Below, one piece after another: positions 14,663 through 14,683 of a DNA stretch of 14,683 bases (positions are counted from its first letter, which is position 1; each line of letters opens with the position of its first letter). Below the pieces are notes generated by a model. That model had not been told where the DNA came from and did no database searches. It saw nothing but the letters and a program-made list of their open reading frames with translations. Origin of the DNA: DAMCAP01 sp964369265 (GTDB lineage Bacteria; Bacillota; Clostridia; Oscillospirales; Ruminococcaceae); NCBI GenBank assembly GCA_964369265.1, contig CAYJEV010000043.1, forward strand, positions 1 through 14,683, read 5' to 3'. The translations under genes and the position numbers were made by a program.

Positions 14663-14683
14663 CTAAACAGCCTTTGGAGTGGC
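14663..14683 (-). CDS. Possible C-terminal end of an upstream gene
   Basis: Reading in from the window edge on the minus strand gives Ala-Thr-Pro-Lys-Ala-Val and a TAG stop, 11 bases before the ABC ATPase start, with that gene's ribosome binding site right after the stop. This is the expected layout of a preceding operon gene, but six codons cannot prove coding. Confidence 0.25.
   Translation of the reverse strand, partial: ATPKAV

Overview
The window is AT-rich, has strong AGGAGG-type ribosome binding sites and textbook TTGACA/TATAAT promoters. It carries the flagellar cluster flgM-flgN-flgK-flgL-(yviE)-fliW-csrA in the order known from Bacillus subtilis. Together with a sigma-D-like promoter in front of flgM, this points to a motile low-GC Firmicute, most likely a clostridial (Ruminococcaceae/Lachnospiraceae-like) bacterium. 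The species cannot be told from the sequence alone. No rRNA, tRNA, CRISPR array, transposase or phage gene was seen, and no gene-free stretch exceeds about 175 bases.

Layout. Positions 1-300 (minus) hold the N-terminal 100 residues of a cardiolipin synthase cut by the window edge. Divergent from it are an HD-domain phosphohydrolase (472-1131) and a secreted protein (1230-2183) that ends abruptly at a sortase-like NPQTS motif. A 91-base palindromic element (2194-2284) follows. Converging on it from the other side is a minus-strand operon (5151 to 2290): a short-chain dehydrogenase interrupted by one in-frame TGA at its active-site segment, a cytoplasmic-looking beta-lactamase-family serine hydrolase, and a 251-residue protein of unknown function. 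Divergent again is a MarR regulator plus MATE efflux pump operon (5305-7106), with two near-identical 16-base operator-like sites at its promoter. A bidirectional hairpin terminator separates it from a lone type IV pilin-like gene (7173-7763, minus).

The rest (7902-14651, minus) is an ABC ATPase, a degenerate nucleotidyltransferase-fold protein, and then the late flagellar and regulatory operon: anti-sigma factor FlgM, chaperone FlgN, hook-filament junction proteins FlgK and FlgL, a DUF6470/YviE-like protein, FliW and CsrA, closed by a strong hairpin terminator. FlgM (transcription, via sigma-D) and FliW-CsrA (translation) are the two homeostatic switches that in B. subtilis set flagellin output. 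Here the flagellin gene hag is not the next gene after csrA; a pilin gene with its own promoter stands there. The comF/yvyF genes that precede flgM in B. subtilis are replaced by the ABC ATPase and the apparent pseudoenzyme.

Most worth a second look are the TGA-interrupted dehydrogenase in a window where none of 17 genes stops with TGA, the palindromic element beside the truncated surface protein, the pilin in the hag position, and the NTase-fold protein that has lost its catalytic residues.
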